Assembly: GCF_024345205.1 (NCBI RefSeq)
Contig: NZ_BROC01000013.1
Span: 1-64,000 of the forward strand
Source: Lapidilactobacillus luobeiensis
GTDB lineage: Bacteria; Bacillota; Bacilli; Lactobacillales; Lactobacillaceae
Length of the DNA: 64,000 bases
Direction of reading: 5' to 3'
Below, in pieces: positions 1 through 8,676 of this stretch. The notes below the pieces were generated by a model. It saw only the letters and a list, made by a program, of their open reading frames with translations, had not been told where the DNA came from and did not search any database. The position numbers and the translations under genes were made by a program. Within the stretch, counting starts at the first letter, position 1; the number at the start of each line of letters is the position of its first letter.

Positions 1-170
1 TGCCGCTTAGAATAAGGCTCAGCTTTGAGATTTTCGGTGTACTTCCGAAAAGCTCAAAGTGATGCCCACAGCGAGCTCACCCGCCCCACGCAACGCAGCC
101 CGTGGCCAACGTTGGAACGGATGTTTACAGCAAGCTCACCCAGAACCACGCAGTGCCAGCCGCGGACAAG
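1..170. repeat. Degenerate palindromic and direct repeat tract
   Basis: Non-coding stretch before the trpS promoter. It holds a hairpin (arms about 21-37 and 45-60, centred on TTTTCGG/CCGAAAA) and a direct repeat: a segment starting ACAGC at 68 recurs at 127 (59 bp apart), with 14 of 15 bases matching at its start and a CCACGCA block shared further on. The hairpin core resembles the inner arms of the palindrome at 38355-38395, so I read this as a decayed member of the repeat family described at 7165-7661. The left end is cut by the window. Confidence 0.5.
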
Positions 171-224
171 TAGCTTTTGGCATCCTTGTTACAGGATTCG
201 AGCGCCAGTTTTTCCTTTTTACTC

Positions 225-253
225 TTGACTTTTAACAAGTGGCTGGCTATGAT
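225..253 (+). promoter_or_regulatory. Promoter of the trpS T-box leader
   Basis: TTGACT (225-230), a 17-bp spacer and TATGAT (248-253) form a good sigma-A type promoter. The expected start near 260 is just before the T-box Stem I. Confidence 0.75.
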
Positions 254-259
254 AACCTT

Positions 260-510
260 AATATCATGCCGATTCGGTCTAGAAATTAGTAGCTGGCATA
301 GGTCAACAAACAGAGAGTGGTGGGATGCTGAGACTGCCATTGTTGCTTGCTAGTGAATGGATTCTAATGTGGTCAGTGGCGTCTGTCCTGACGGTGGTCG
401 AAGCCTTAATTCGATTGAGTTGATCCTGCGCGCTTATAGTGTGACAGGGTAAATTAGGTGGCACCGCGGAAGATCGTCCTATTGCAATTTGCAGAGGACG
501 GTCTTTTTCT
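260..510 (+). promoter_or_regulatory. Tryptophan T-box riboswitch leader
   Basis: Tandem T-box leader that senses uncharged tRNA-Trp and controls readthrough into trpS. The 5' side of the specifier loop has AGTA (288-291). GCTGGC (292-297) pairs with GCTAGT (349-354), and TAGAA (280-284) pairs with TTCTA (362-366). This leaves a loop GAA-TGG-A whose specifier triplet TGG (358-360) matches tryptophan. The AGAGA motif is at 312-316. The T-box sequence AGGTGGCACCGCGG lies at 456-469. The competing terminator pairs about 471-480 with 495-505 and is followed by a T-run ending near 510. Confidence 0.93.
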
Positions 511-583
511 ATATCGTCAGAGCGCGGCTTGATGGCAGGATCAAAACATGATCAATCGTGATATCAATAATGGAGGTTTTAAT

Positions 584-1600
584 ATGGCAAAGAAAGTTAT
601 TCTTACAGCGGATCGACCAACGGGGAAATTACACATTGGTCACTATCTAGGTTCATTAAAAAATCGGGTCGCCTTGCAAAATTCAGGCGATTATCAAACC
701 TACGTGATGATCGCGGATGTGCAGGCACTGACAGATAATGCGCGTAATCCGGAAAAAATCCGTAATAGTTTGATCCAAGTAGCATTAGACTATTTGGCGG
801 TCGGTCTGGATCCAGAAAAGTCAACGATTTTGGTACAGTCGCAGATCCCGGCTTTGAATGAACTGACGATGTACTATTTGGATTTGGTCAATGTGGCTCG
901 TTTGGAGCGAAATCCAACCGTTAAAACCGAGATCAAACAGAAGGCGTTCGGACAATCGATCCCGGCCGGCTTTTTGGTTTATCCCGTCAGTCAAACTGCC
1001 GATATTACAGCGTTCAAGGCGGACACTGTGCCCGTCGGAGATGATCAAGAGCCGATGATGGAACAGGCTCGGGAAATCGTTCGTACATTTAACACAACTT
1101 ATCAAACGAATGTTTTGGTCGAGCCGCAAGGTTATTTTCCGCCCAAGGGACAAGGGCGTTTGCCAGGACTAGATGGTAACGCGAAGATGAGCAAATCCTT
1201 AGATAACGCGATTTATTTAGCGGATACAGCTGACGAACTACGGCAAAAGGTCATGTCGATGTATACTGATCCGAACCATATCCATGTGGCAGATCCTGGC
1301 CAAGTCGAGGGGAATATGGTCTTTACTTATTTGGATGTGTTCGACCAGGATAAGGCGAAGGTGGCTGAACTCAAGGCAGAATACCAACATGGTGGCTTGG
1401 GAGACGTTAAAATCAAACGTTACTTGAATGATGTTTTGGATGGGGTGCTCGGCCCGATCCGACAACGTCGTGAAGCCTACGCTCGAGATATTCCCGCGGT
1501 TTACGCTATGTTGCAACAAGGAAGCGCTCAGGCAAATGAGGTCGCGGAGCGGACATTACAAGAAGTACGGGATGCGATCGGGTTAAACTATTTTAAATAG
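584..1600 (+). CDS. trpS: Tryptophan--tRNA ligase
   Basis: Class Ic aminoacyl-tRNA synthetase that charges tRNA-Trp in the cytoplasm. The 338-aa product has the usual bacterial TrpRS length. The HIGH signature is at residues 17-20 and KMSKS at 201-205, both intact. An earlier in-frame ATG exists at 548, but the ATG at 584 has GGAGG (572-576) seven bases upstream and gives the standard N-terminus [14 protein letters not shown], so it was chosen. It is the first gene behind the Trp-specific T-box, so expression should rise when charged tRNA-Trp falls. No clear terminator separates it from the next gene. Confidence 0.97.
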   Translation: MAKKVILTADRPTGKLHIGHYLGSLKNRVALQNSGDYQTYVMIADVQALTDNARNPEKIRNSLIQVALDYLAVGLDPEKSTILVQSQIPALNELTMYYLDLVNVARLERNPTVKTEIKQKAFGQSIPAGFLVYPVSQTADITAFKADTVPVGDDQEPMMEQAREIVRTFNTTYQTNVLVEPQGYFPPKGQGRLPGLDGNAKMSKSLDNAIYLADTADELRQKVMSMYTDPNHIHVADPGQVEGNMVFTYLDVFDQDKAKVAELKAEYQHGGLGDVKIKRYLNDVLDGVLGPIRQRREAYARDIPAVYAMLQQGSAQANEVAERTLQEVRDAIGLNYFK

Positions 1601-1673
1601 GGGAGCCTTTTCGACATATTGCTAAAAGTTCCTTCAGCATTAAGGGGCATTCTGAAGTTAAAGAGGCTAAATT

Positions 1674-2843
1674 ATGGCAAAAGAACTAGCATCATTGATG
1701 AAAAACGAGTTGGCTGACGTCCAGCCCTCGGCGATCCTACAATTTGATAAAGATGTTTCCCAGATTCCTGACATCGTGAAGTTAACGTTAGGAGAGCCAG
1801 ATTTCAATACACCTGATCATGTCAAAAATGCCGGTGAGGCTAGCATTGCTGCCGATCATAGTCATTATACGCAATCACCTGGCTTACCAGCTCTGCGACA
1901 AGCGATCGCGACATTTCTAGCTGATAAATATCAAGCGCATTATGACCCGAACGATCAGATCATTACGACGATCGGAGCCTCAGGCGCGATCTATGCCTCG
2001 TTGACCGCGATCTTGAATCCCGGCGATGAAGTGATCGTACCGATCCCGACGTTTCCGCAGTATCTGCCGATCATTAAATTGAACGGGGCAACACCAATTT
2101 ATATCGACACTAGCGTTGATGATTTTATTTTGACACCGGAGAAATTGGCGGCGACCTTGGCTGCTCATCGTGATAAAGTCAAGGCGATCGTATTGAATTA
2201 TCCGACCAACCCGACTGGGGTCACCTATCGCCACGACCAGTTGGCTGCCTTTGTTGCGATTTTACGGCAATATGATATTTTTGTGATCAGTGATGAGATC
2301 TATAGTGAGTTGACTTATGGGGAACCTCACGTCTCGCTGGGCGCGTTACTTCCAGAGCAAACACTGTTGATCAATGGGGTCTCTAAATCGCATGCAATGA
2401 CCGGTTGGCGGATCGGTTATGTTGCTGGCCCAGCCGCTGTTATCGCCAAAGTTGGCTTGGTCCATCAATTGACGGCGACAGCTGCTGCAACGATGGCTCA
2501 AGAGGCAGCCCTAGAGGCCTTACAGGCAGGTCCGGATGATGGTCTTCAGATGAAAGTAGCCTATCAAGAACGCCGTGATTATTTAGTCAAAGAATTAAAC
2601 AAATTAGGCTTTGTTACAGCAGAACCAACGGGTGCTTTTTATGTTTTTGCTAAGATCCCGGCACGTTTCGGTCAGGATAGCTTGGCTTTCGCTTATCGCG
2701 TAGCACGTGAGGCCCGAGTCGCTGTTATTCCCGGCTCCGCTTTTCCTGCGGGAGAGGGTTATGTCCGCATCAGTTATGCTGCTAGTCTGGCAAAATTACA
2801 AACGGCCTGCCAACGCTTAGCGGCGTTTGTCGCAGCCAAATGA
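1674..2843 (+). CDS. PLP-dependent class I/II aminotransferase (AraT/PatA type)
   Basis: A 389-aa fold-type I aminotransferase that probably moves amino groups between aromatic or other amino acids and 2-oxoglutarate. The internal aldimine lysine is K238 in the motif SKSHAMTGWRIGY. Substrate-clamping motifs such as NYPTNPTG and SDEIYSEL precede it, and the order is typical of the aspartate/aromatic aminotransferase family. The exact substrate cannot be told from sequence. It starts 73 bp after trpS with no evident terminator between, so part of its transcription may come through the T-box; a shared aromatic amino acid role would fit but is inference. Confidence 0.9.
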   Translation: MAKELASLMKNELADVQPSAILQFDKDVSQIPDIVKLTLGEPDFNTPDHVKNAGEASIAADHSHYTQSPGLPALRQAIATFLADKYQAHYDPNDQIITTIGASGAIYASLTAILNPGDEVIVPIPTFPQYLPIIKLNGATPIYIDTSVDDFILTPEKLAATLAAHRDKVKAIVLNYPTNPTGVTYRHDQLAAFVAILRQYDIFVISDEIYSELTYGEPHVSLGALLPEQTLLINGVSKSHAMTGWRIGYVAGPAAVIAKVGLVHQLTATAAATMAQEAALEALQAGPDDGLQMKVAYQERRDYLVKELNKLGFVTAEPTGAFYVFAKIPARFGQDSLAFAYRVAREARVAVIPGSAFPAGEGYVRISYAASLAKLQTACQRLAAFVAAK

Positions 2844-2982
2844 GCTTAAAGGGTTGCTAGGGAAGAATAAGAATTGATCCCAATAGGCCTTGATCAGAGA
2901 CTGGCACGGTGATCATCAAGTTTGATCGATCTGGTTTTTGATTTGAAAAATTGATTAAAGTAAATAATAAGGAGCAATCTGA

Positions 2983-3975
2983 ATGAAAATCCAAATGTAT
3001 TCTGTTCGTCCTGATGAACAGGCGGCGATCCAAAACTGGGCCGATCTTCATCAAGCAACGATCACCACGACGCCAGAACCTCTCACTGAGGCTACTGTGG
3101 ACTTGGCGCAAGGCAGCGACGCGGTTATTCCAGCTCAACATGGTGCGATCACGGCACCGGTCTATCAAAAACTAGCAACACTGGGGATCAAGATCATTTC
3201 TCTACGGATCACCGGCTATGACATCATCGATTTTGCTAGTGCACAGGCCAATCAGATCCAAGTGACCAATGTTCCCGCTTATTCGCCACGAAGTGTGGCT
3301 GAAGAAGCATTGACCCACACCATGTTATTGTTACGTCATTTGAAAGAGACGCAAACACGCATGGTCCAAGGTGATTTCTCTTGGGGTGGATTAGAAGCTT
3401 TTGAGATCCATAATTTAACCGTTGGTGTCCTCGGCGCTGGTAAGATCGGGGGTACTGTGGCACGGATTTTTAAGGCTTTAGGCGCACGTGTGATCGCCCA
3501 TGACCTAGTACAACGCCCAGAATTAGCTGACACATTGACTTATGTTAGTTTTTCTGAGTTACTGACGCAAAGCGATGTGTTGACGATCCACACTAATTTG
3601 ACCCAGGCAACTACCAAAATGATCGATGCCGCAGCGTTACAACAGATGAAAACGACGGCTTTGTTGATCAATTGCGCGCGCGGGCCGATCGTGGATTTAA
3701 CGGCCTTACAGGCGGCCCTTGACGCTGGTATGATCGCTGGGGCTGGCTTAGATACGATCGAGGCTGAAACAGGGATCTTTGGTGTTGATCTGCGTGGTCA
3801 AGACCATGATTTACGGCAAGTCAATGATCTGTTGGCCCGGCCGAATGTGTCAGTTTCACCACACATTGGTTTTTACACGGATCAGGCAGTTAAAAATATG
3901 GTCGAAACTGCTTTAAATGATGCGGAGATGTTATTCCAAGGACGGTCTTGTGAACATCTCGTAACTGGCGATTAA
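2983..3975 (+). CDS. D-2-hydroxyacid dehydrogenase (D-lactate / D-hydroxyisocaproate type)
   Basis: NAD-dependent reductase of 2-oxoacids to D-2-hydroxyacids, 330 aa, normal for the family. The Rossmann motif GAGKIG lies at residues 151-156, the substrate-binding Arg is in CARGPIVD, and the catalytic His is H294 in SPHIGFYTD. Known lactobacillar homologues are D-lactate dehydrogenase and D-2-hydroxyisocaproate dehydrogenase; sequence alone does not decide between them. The ATG at 2983 follows AAGGAG. The gene ends in a strong terminator at 4012-4052. In this genome D-lactate would be a direct substrate for the Ddl encoded at 40953. Confidence 0.9.
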   Translation: MKIQMYSVRPDEQAAIQNWADLHQATITTTPEPLTEATVDLAQGSDAVIPAQHGAITAPVYQKLATLGIKIISLRITGYDIIDFASAQANQIQVTNVPAYSPRSVAEEALTHTMLLLRHLKETQTRMVQGDFSWGGLEAFEIHNLTVGVLGAGKIGGTVARIFKALGARVIAHDLVQRPELADTLTYVSFSELLTQSDVLTIHTNLTQATTKMIDAAALQQMKTTALLINCARGPIVDLTALQAALDAGMIAGAGLDTIEAETGIFGVDLRGQDHDLRQVNDLLARPNVSVSPHIGFYTDQAVKNMVETALNDAEMLFQGRSCEHLVTGD

Positions 3976-4011
3976 GACGGCCCCTAGCTCCTTTGCATAG
4001 TGATCATGAGA

Positions 4012-4052
4012 AAACCGCCTAAGATCTATTTTGATCTTAGGCGGTTTGTTCG
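4012..4052 (+). terminator. Rho-independent terminator
   Basis: Perfect 15-bp stem: AAACCGCCTAAGATC (4012-4026) with its complement at 4033-4047, 6-nt loop, then T-rich tail. It ends the D-2-hydroxyacid dehydrogenase transcript. Confidence 0.9.
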
Positions 4053-4256
4053 GCAGTAAATTGAAGATATCAAAAAAGTGACCAAGCATAACGGCGTTAC
4101 AGAGAATAGTAGACCAATTAGTAACGGTAAGTTTTTTCGACAAGTTAAGTTCTACTAATTATTCGGTCAAACCGCTTTCTTTTTCCTAGGTACATGCTAG
4201 AATATGGTACAAGGAACTAATTAGACGCGCATTTGACTGCGGAGAGGAATTTAAAG

Positions 4257-4838
4257 ATGAAAAAAACGACGACAAAACAAGGTTGGCTGATCGGACTAGT
4301 TATTGGGTTGGTCGCTTTGATCGGGATCATGATCGGTATGTATAATAGCTTGGTTAAATCTGAACAGGCGGTAGAATCACAGTGGAGTCAGGTCGAAACG
4401 GTGTTACAACGGCGTTATGATCTGATCCCAAATTTGGTCAGCGCGGTCAAGGGCAGTATGAAACATGAAGATAAAGTGTTTAGCGAAATCAGTTCTGCAC
4501 GTAAAGCCTATGGTAGTGCGACGACCACAAGTGAAAAAATCAAGGCTAATGCACAATTGGATCAGTCTGTGGGTACATTAGTCAACGTGATCGGTGAGAA
4601 CTATCCTAAGCTACAATCCAATGAGAATGTTCAAACTTTGATGACCCAATTGGAAGGGTCGGAGAATCGGATCTCGGTGGAACGGCGGCGTTATAATCAA
4701 ACAATCGAGTCTTATAACAAGTCCGTCGCTACTTTCCCCAAAAACATTTTGGCTGGGATGATGGGCTTTCAGAAGAAGGCTTATTTCAAGGCGGATACCA
4801 AGGCGAGTACAGCACCGGTCGTTGATCTAGATGATTAG
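4257..4838 (+). CDS. LemA family membrane protein
   Basis: A 193-aa protein with one N-terminal membrane helix (about residues 9-27) followed by a long alpha-helical domain carrying the family motif RRYDLIPNLVSAVKG. LemA proteins are anchored with the helical part outside; their molecular role is still unclear. A TTG 24 bp upstream is in frame, but GGAGAGGAA precedes the ATG at 4257, so that start was preferred. It overlaps the next gene by 8 bp, and the LemA plus TPM-domain pairing recurs in Firmicutes, which supports a joint envelope function. Confidence 0.92.
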   Translation: MKKTTTKQGWLIGLVIGLVALIGIMIGMYNSLVKSEQAVESQWSQVETVLQRRYDLIPNLVSAVKGSMKHEDKVFSEISSARKAYGSATTTSEKIKANAQLDQSVGTLVNVIGENYPKLQSNENVQTLMTQLEGSENRISVERRRYNQTIESYNKSVATFPKNILAGMMGFQKKAYFKADTKASTAPVVDLDD

Positions 4839-5697
4839 GGTCAAAAGACTACTAGCGACCGTTCAACATGTTAGACTTCTAAGCTTGATCGGGACGCTCT
4901 TGCTAGGCTTGATTTTGTTTGTAACGCCGCTCAAAACGGTGGCGGCGGCATTACCGAGTCAGCCGACGCACAATTATTATGATCAAGTTGGTCTGCTGAC
5001 TAGTACGACCAAGGATTTGGTCGTTCAGAAAAACAATGTTTATGATCGTTCTACGCAACGGCCACAAATCATGTTGGCCGTAATCAAAAGTACGGATGGG
5101 GACAGTATCGATAGTTATGCGCCAGATCTTTTTTCAAAATGGGGTCTGGGGCAGAAAAGCCGTGATAACGGTGTGTTGATTTTGTACGCAGTCAATGATG
5201 GTCAGCGTAATGTGCGGATCGAAGTTGGCTATGGGCTGGAAGGTGAGTTAACAGACGCGCTATCTGGCCGCATTTTACAACGGTCAAAGAGTAAATTGAA
5301 GTCCAGTGATCCCCAACAAGTCAATCAGGGTCTACAACAGGTTTTTAATAGTGTTGCGACTGTGATCGACAAAAAATATGATTTTAAAAAAGATAAGAAT
5401 ACTTTGACAGATCAGGAATACCAACAATTGCGTCATCAGCAAAATGAGGCAGATGATCAGCAAGGCGGCAGTCTTTGGACCATTGTCGTGATCGTCGTTG
5501 TCGTGATCGTTCTGATGGGTGGCGGCGGTCGTGGTGGTCGCGGCGGCGGTGGCATGTGGTGGCTTTGGGCCTTGTTGGGTTCTGGTAATCGCAATAATCA
5601 CGGCGGATTTGGTGGCGGCGGTGGTTTTGGCGGTTCATCCGGTGGTGGCTTCTCCGGTGGCGGCGGTTCATCTGGTGGTGGTGGCGCTTCGATTTAG
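4831..5697 (+). CDS. TPM-domain secreted/membrane protein (YgcG type)
   Basis: A 288-aa protein with an N-terminal signal sequence (hydrophobic stretch around residues 15-40), a TPM domain at roughly 45-180, a membrane helix near 212-232 rich in Val/Ile, and a glycine/serine tail with many GGG runs ending in GGGGASI. TPM domains are linked to phosphatase-like or repair activity in other organisms; the substrate here is unknown. It is translationally coupled to lemA by the 8-bp overlap. The low-complexity tail is typical of the family but may vary in length by slippage. Confidence 0.88.
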   Translation: MIRVKRLLATVQHVRLLSLIGTLLLGLILFVTPLKTVAAALPSQPTHNYYDQVGLLTSTTKDLVVQKNNVYDRSTQRPQIMLAVIKSTDGDSIDSYAPDLFSKWGLGQKSRDNGVLILYAVNDGQRNVRIEVGYGLEGELTDALSGRILQRSKSKLKSSDPQQVNQGLQQVFNSVATVIDKKYDFKKDKNTLTDQEYQQLRHQQNEADDQQGGSLWTIVVIVVVVIVLMGGGGRGGRGGGGMWWLWALLGSGNRNNHGGFGGGGGFGGSSGGGFSGGGGSSGGGGASI

Positions 5698-5721
5698 CCG
5701 AGGGTTCTAGGAGGATTTATT

Positions 5722-7098
5722 TTGCACGATTTAACAAAGGGTAAACCAATCACGCAGATCATTTATTTCACGATCCCTCTGCTGATCGGGAATATTTTTC
5801 AACAGGTCTATACGTTGTCCGATACGATCATCGTTGGGCGGACGATCGGGGTCAAAGCGTTAGCAGCAGTTGGCGCAACAGGTAGTTTGTCATTCTTGAT
5901 CATCGGGATCGCTCAAGGCGCGACGAATGGGTTCGCGATCATTGCCGCACGGCGTTATGGGGCGGGGGACCTGAAAGGGATCAAACGGAGTTTTGCGACT
6001 AGTATTGTGATCAGCGCCGCACTCTCTGCGATCCTTTCCGCGATCAGTATGACGTTTTGTGGTCAGATCTTGCGCTTGATGCAAACGCCAGCAGATATCA
6101 TCAATGATTCGTATACTTTTTTGGTGATTCAATTTGCAGGTATTTTTGTCATTGTTGCTTATAACTTATTCGCGAATATGATCCGCGCCATGGGCGATAG
6201 TCGGACGCCATTAGTTTTTCTGGTCATTGCGTGTGTGATCAATATTGGTTTAGAGTTGTTGTTCATTGTTGTCTTTAAGTGGGGGATCGCCGGTGCTTCT
6301 TCTGCGACACTGCTAGCCGAATTGATTTCTGCAGTGCTCTGTTTGATCTATATCTACCGCCGCTTTCCATTGTTGCAAGTCCATCGGGATGATTTCAAAA
6401 TTTCCAAGGCTGAGATCAAGGAACATTTACGGTTAGGGTTACCGATGGGGTTTCAGTCTTCGATCATTGCCCTGGGGCAAGTCGTTTTGCAATTGATGCT
6501 GAATACACTAGGGTCTAATGCAGTTGCGGCGTATACCGCGGCTGGACGGATCGATGGGTTGGCGACGATGCCAGCGATGTCATTCGGGGTGACGATGGCG
6601 ACCTTCGCCGCTCAAAATCTGGGTGCGCGCGAGTTCGGACGGATCCGGACTGGGGTAAGACAAACCTTGATCGTATCCGTGCTTTTCTCAGGGGTCACCG
6701 GTCTGGCGATCATTTACTTTGGCCGGCCTTTAGTCAACCTGTTCATCGGCAATACGCAACCGATCGTAACGGCCACAGCGCAAACCTATTTCCATTTCAA
6801 CAGTAGTCTATATTGGCTGCTGGCGATTCTGTTCGTTGTGCGCTATACTTTGCAGGGCTTGGGGCAAAGTCTAGTCCCAACATTGGCTGGGATCATGGAA
6901 CTATTGATGCGGGCGTTTGCTGGCTTGGTTCTGATCCGTATGTTTGGTTTTGCTGGCGCGAGCATGGCCAACCCACTGGCGTGGATCGGTTCCTTGCTTG
7001 TTCTGATCAGTTCTTATGTGCGAACGATGCGGCATTTACGTAGTTTGGAACGTGACCCAGAGCAAAACCACGATTTCCCCGGAACCTTACCTCAATAA
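5722..7098 (+). CDS. MATE family multidrug/cation antiporter
   Basis: A 458-aa membrane transporter with about twelve predicted helices in two MatE repeats; these proteins export drugs or metabolites in exchange for Na+ or H+. The N-terminus (KPITQIIYFTIPLLIGNIFQQ) and the motif VGRTIGVKALAAVGATG are typical of the DinF/NorM-like branch. TTG at 5722 is taken as start because AGGAGG lies just upstream and no ATG fits. It begins 24 bp after the TPM gene, so it may be co-transcribed with the LemA/TPM pair. The terminator is at 7121-7166. Confidence 0.93.
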   Translation: MHDLTKGKPITQIIYFTIPLLIGNIFQQVYTLSDTIIVGRTIGVKALAAVGATGSLSFLIIGIAQGATNGFAIIAARRYGAGDLKGIKRSFATSIVISAALSAILSAISMTFCGQILRLMQTPADIINDSYTFLVIQFAGIFVIVAYNLFANMIRAMGDSRTPLVFLVIACVINIGLELLFIVVFKWGIAGASSATLLAELISAVLCLIYIYRRFPLLQVHRDDFKISKAEIKEHLRLGLPMGFQSSIIALGQVVLQLMLNTLGSNAVAAYTAAGRIDGLATMPAMSFGVTMATFAAQNLGAREFGRIRTGVRQTLIVSVLFSGVTGLAIIYFGRPLVNLFIGNTQPIVTATAQTYFHFNSSLYWLLAILFVVRYTLQGLGQSLVPTLAGIMELLMRAFAGLVLIRMFGFAGASMANPLAWIGSLLVLISSYVRTMRHLRSLERDPEQNHDFPGTLPQ

Positions 7099-7120
7099 GA
7101 GATAAAAATAGTCAAAACAA

Positions 7121-7166
7121 AAAGGACTGTTGCACACTGATTTCTCAGTGACAACGGTCCTTTTTT
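7121..7166 (+). terminator. Rho-independent terminator
   Basis: AAAGGACTGTTG (7121-7132) pairs with CAACGGTCCTTT (7152-7163) and an inner CACTGA/TCAGTG extends the stem; TTTTTT follows. It ends the MATE gene and abuts the first palindromic repeat unit. Confidence 0.88.
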
Positions 7167-7661
7167 GAAACATGCTGCGCGCAACTGACTTCTGCGCTTA
7201 ACTACGTCAGGCTTCCGGAAGCACAACCCGCTTCCAAAATCCTGACTAGGTTAATGCTCGAAGTCAACCCGTTGTGCTCCGCACTTTTTTTGAAACGTGC
7301 TGCGAGGTGCAGACCGCTGCGCCTTAAAGTATCTGCTTGCCAAATCTGCTCCGCAGCTTAGTCAATCAGATAAATTAATGCTCACGCTCTAACCGCACCT
7401 CTGCGCACTCTGATTTGAAACGTGCTCACCGCCCCAGCTCCCTGTACTTAGCTACGCAATTGTTTCGGAAGCAAAGTTCGGCTTCCAAAGCAATTGCTAG
7501 GCTAGTGCTCGGCAGCTACCCGGGGTGGCTCGCACTCTGACTTGAAACGTGCTGCGCGCAACTGACTTCTGCGCTTAACTACGTCAGGCTTCCGGAAGCA
7601 CAACCCGCTTCCAAAATCCTGACTAGGTTAATGCTCAAAGTCAACCCGTTGGGCTCCGCAC
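7165..7661. repeat. Tandem array of four ~120-bp imperfect palindromes
   Basis: Fills the 603-bp gap between the MATE gene and the GntR gene, which converge here. Units: 7165-7284, 7290-7408, 7415-7535, 7542-7661, period 125-127 bp. Each starts TTGAAACRTGCT and ends GCAC, with the 3' half folding back on the 5' half: outer arms GTGCTGCGCGCAAC / GTTGTGCTCCGCAC, then TGACTT / AAGTCA, TTAAC / GTTAA, GTCAGG / CCTGAC and a GGAAGC / GCTTCC tip. Units 1 and 4 differ at only three positions in 120. Unit 3 uses different bases in both arms (CAATTG in place of TCAGG/CCTGA), so pairing is kept while sequence changes. No coding potential is visible. Confidence 0.9.
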
Positions 7662-7701
7662 TCTGACTTGTGTAAGGGCGATGACCCCGAAAATAAAACG
7701 T

Positions 7702-8433
7702 CTAATCTTGGTCGATCAAATCATTATCTTGGTCAAAATAACTTAGGCTAAAGCGGCCAGGAATAAAGCGGCTTTGCGTATATTCAAACATTTGACCATT
7801 ATCACTGAACACCAAGTCTTCCATAACGCCAACACAATTATATTCACCTAGGTCAAGTTGCTCATAATCGGCACTGGTGGCTGGCATTACGAGGAAACTT
7901 CTTTTGGCGGCGATGATCTTGAAATTTTCTTCACGAAAATAATCATAGATCGAGCCGGCAACGATTTTTTTAGAAAGGGGCGGGATCTGCTCAACTCTAA
8001 AGAAACTATGATCCCAGATCATAGGTTGACCATCGAAAATCCGGATCCGATCGACTAAATAAAGAACTTCATCAAGTTCAAAGGGTAATTCCGGCGCCAG
8101 TTCAGGAGTCACGATGATTTTCTTGAAATTAACGACTTTCGTGTTGGCCATTAAGTGATTACTTTCTTTGATGGCACGTAAACCATTGAAACCACGAGCG
8201 CCAAAAGACCAGCGAGGACCGCTGAAAGACTCCAAAATGACCACGCCACTGCCTTTCACACTATACACATAACCGCGGTCGCTAAGTAAGGCGATCGCGC
8301 GCCGAATCGTATTTCGGCTAGTCTGAAACTCTTGAGTCAATACGCTTTCAGTTGGTAGTGTTTTTTGATAGATACCAGTATTGATCCGATACTCGAGTTC
8401 CTTGTAAATGTGATGAAATTTCCTTGCCGCCAT
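7702..8433 (-). CDS. GntR family transcriptional regulator with UTRA domain
   Basis: A 243-aa HutC-subfamily regulator. The N-terminal winged helix-turn-helix (about residues 5-70) holds LPTESVLTQEFQTSRNTIRR, the usual GntR recognition region; the C-terminal UTRA domain (about 90-235) binds a small ligand, typically a sugar phosphate. AAAGGATG on the minus strand precedes the ATG at 8433. The gene lies downstream of the SGNH/PTS pair in the same direction, separated by a terminator, and most likely represses that operon at the palindrome 11388-11399. TreR-like function is possible, but the ligand cannot be named. Confidence 0.9.
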   Translation of the reverse strand: MAARKFHHIYKELEYRINTGIYQKTLPTESVLTQEFQTSRNTIRRAIALLSDRGYVYSVKGSGVVILESFSGPRWSFGARGFNGLRAIKESNHLMANTKVVNFKKIIVTPELAPELPFELDEVLYLVDRIRIFDGQPMIWDHSFFRVEQIPPLSKKIVAGSIYDYFREENFKIIAAKRSFLVMPATSADYEQLDLGEYNCVGVMEDLVFSDNGQMFEYTQSRFIPGRFSLSYFDQDNDLIDQD

Positions 8434-8537
8434 CCTAAATCATCCTTTGTGTGATTATTTGAATTGAGAAATGCTTGCCGATAGACTCGCCCGATCTTGG
8501 CGTCAACGCTGAGATTTTAGGGATAAGTCAGTAGTCT

Positions 8538-8576
8538 CACAGCAAAATCGCTATGTCATGATAGCATTGCTGTGAA
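8538..8576. other. Long inverted repeat between GntR gene and SGNH gene
   Basis: CACAGCAA and GCTAT arms mirrored by ATAGC and TTGCTGTG around a short centre, so nearly the whole 39 bp can fold. It lies upstream of the GntR gene and downstream of the PTS operon terminator. It could be a regulator operator, or a second terminator without a clear T-run. The rest of 8434-8676 shows no gene. Confidence 0.45.
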
Positions 8577-8623
8577 TAGGTGTCTAGACTGCTTGGCCCC
8601 GATCTTTTCAAAATAATACCGAA

Positions 8624-8664
8624 AACCAGCTCCGTTGCTGGTAGTAAAAACCGCAACGGAGCTG
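8624..8664 (-). terminator. Terminator of the PTS-SGNH operon
   Basis: A 13-bp perfect stem, CCAGCTCCGTTGC with GCAACGGAGCTGG, just past the stop of the SGNH gene. On the minus strand it is followed by TTTTCGG and a second T-rich stretch. Confidence 0.8.
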
Positions 8665-8676
8665 GGTCAGTCGAAG

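Noticed and set aside
4090-4110. GGCGTTACAGA shared with 36230-36250
   Set aside because: Only about 14 bases in two places, with no structure; may be chance.
5332-5710. Frames opposite and alongside the TPM tail
   Set aside because: Low-complexity shadows of the glycine codons.
7165-7661. Regular repeats as a CRISPR array
   Set aside because: Units are about 120 bp, palindromic over their entire length and have no unique spacers; no cas genes are near.
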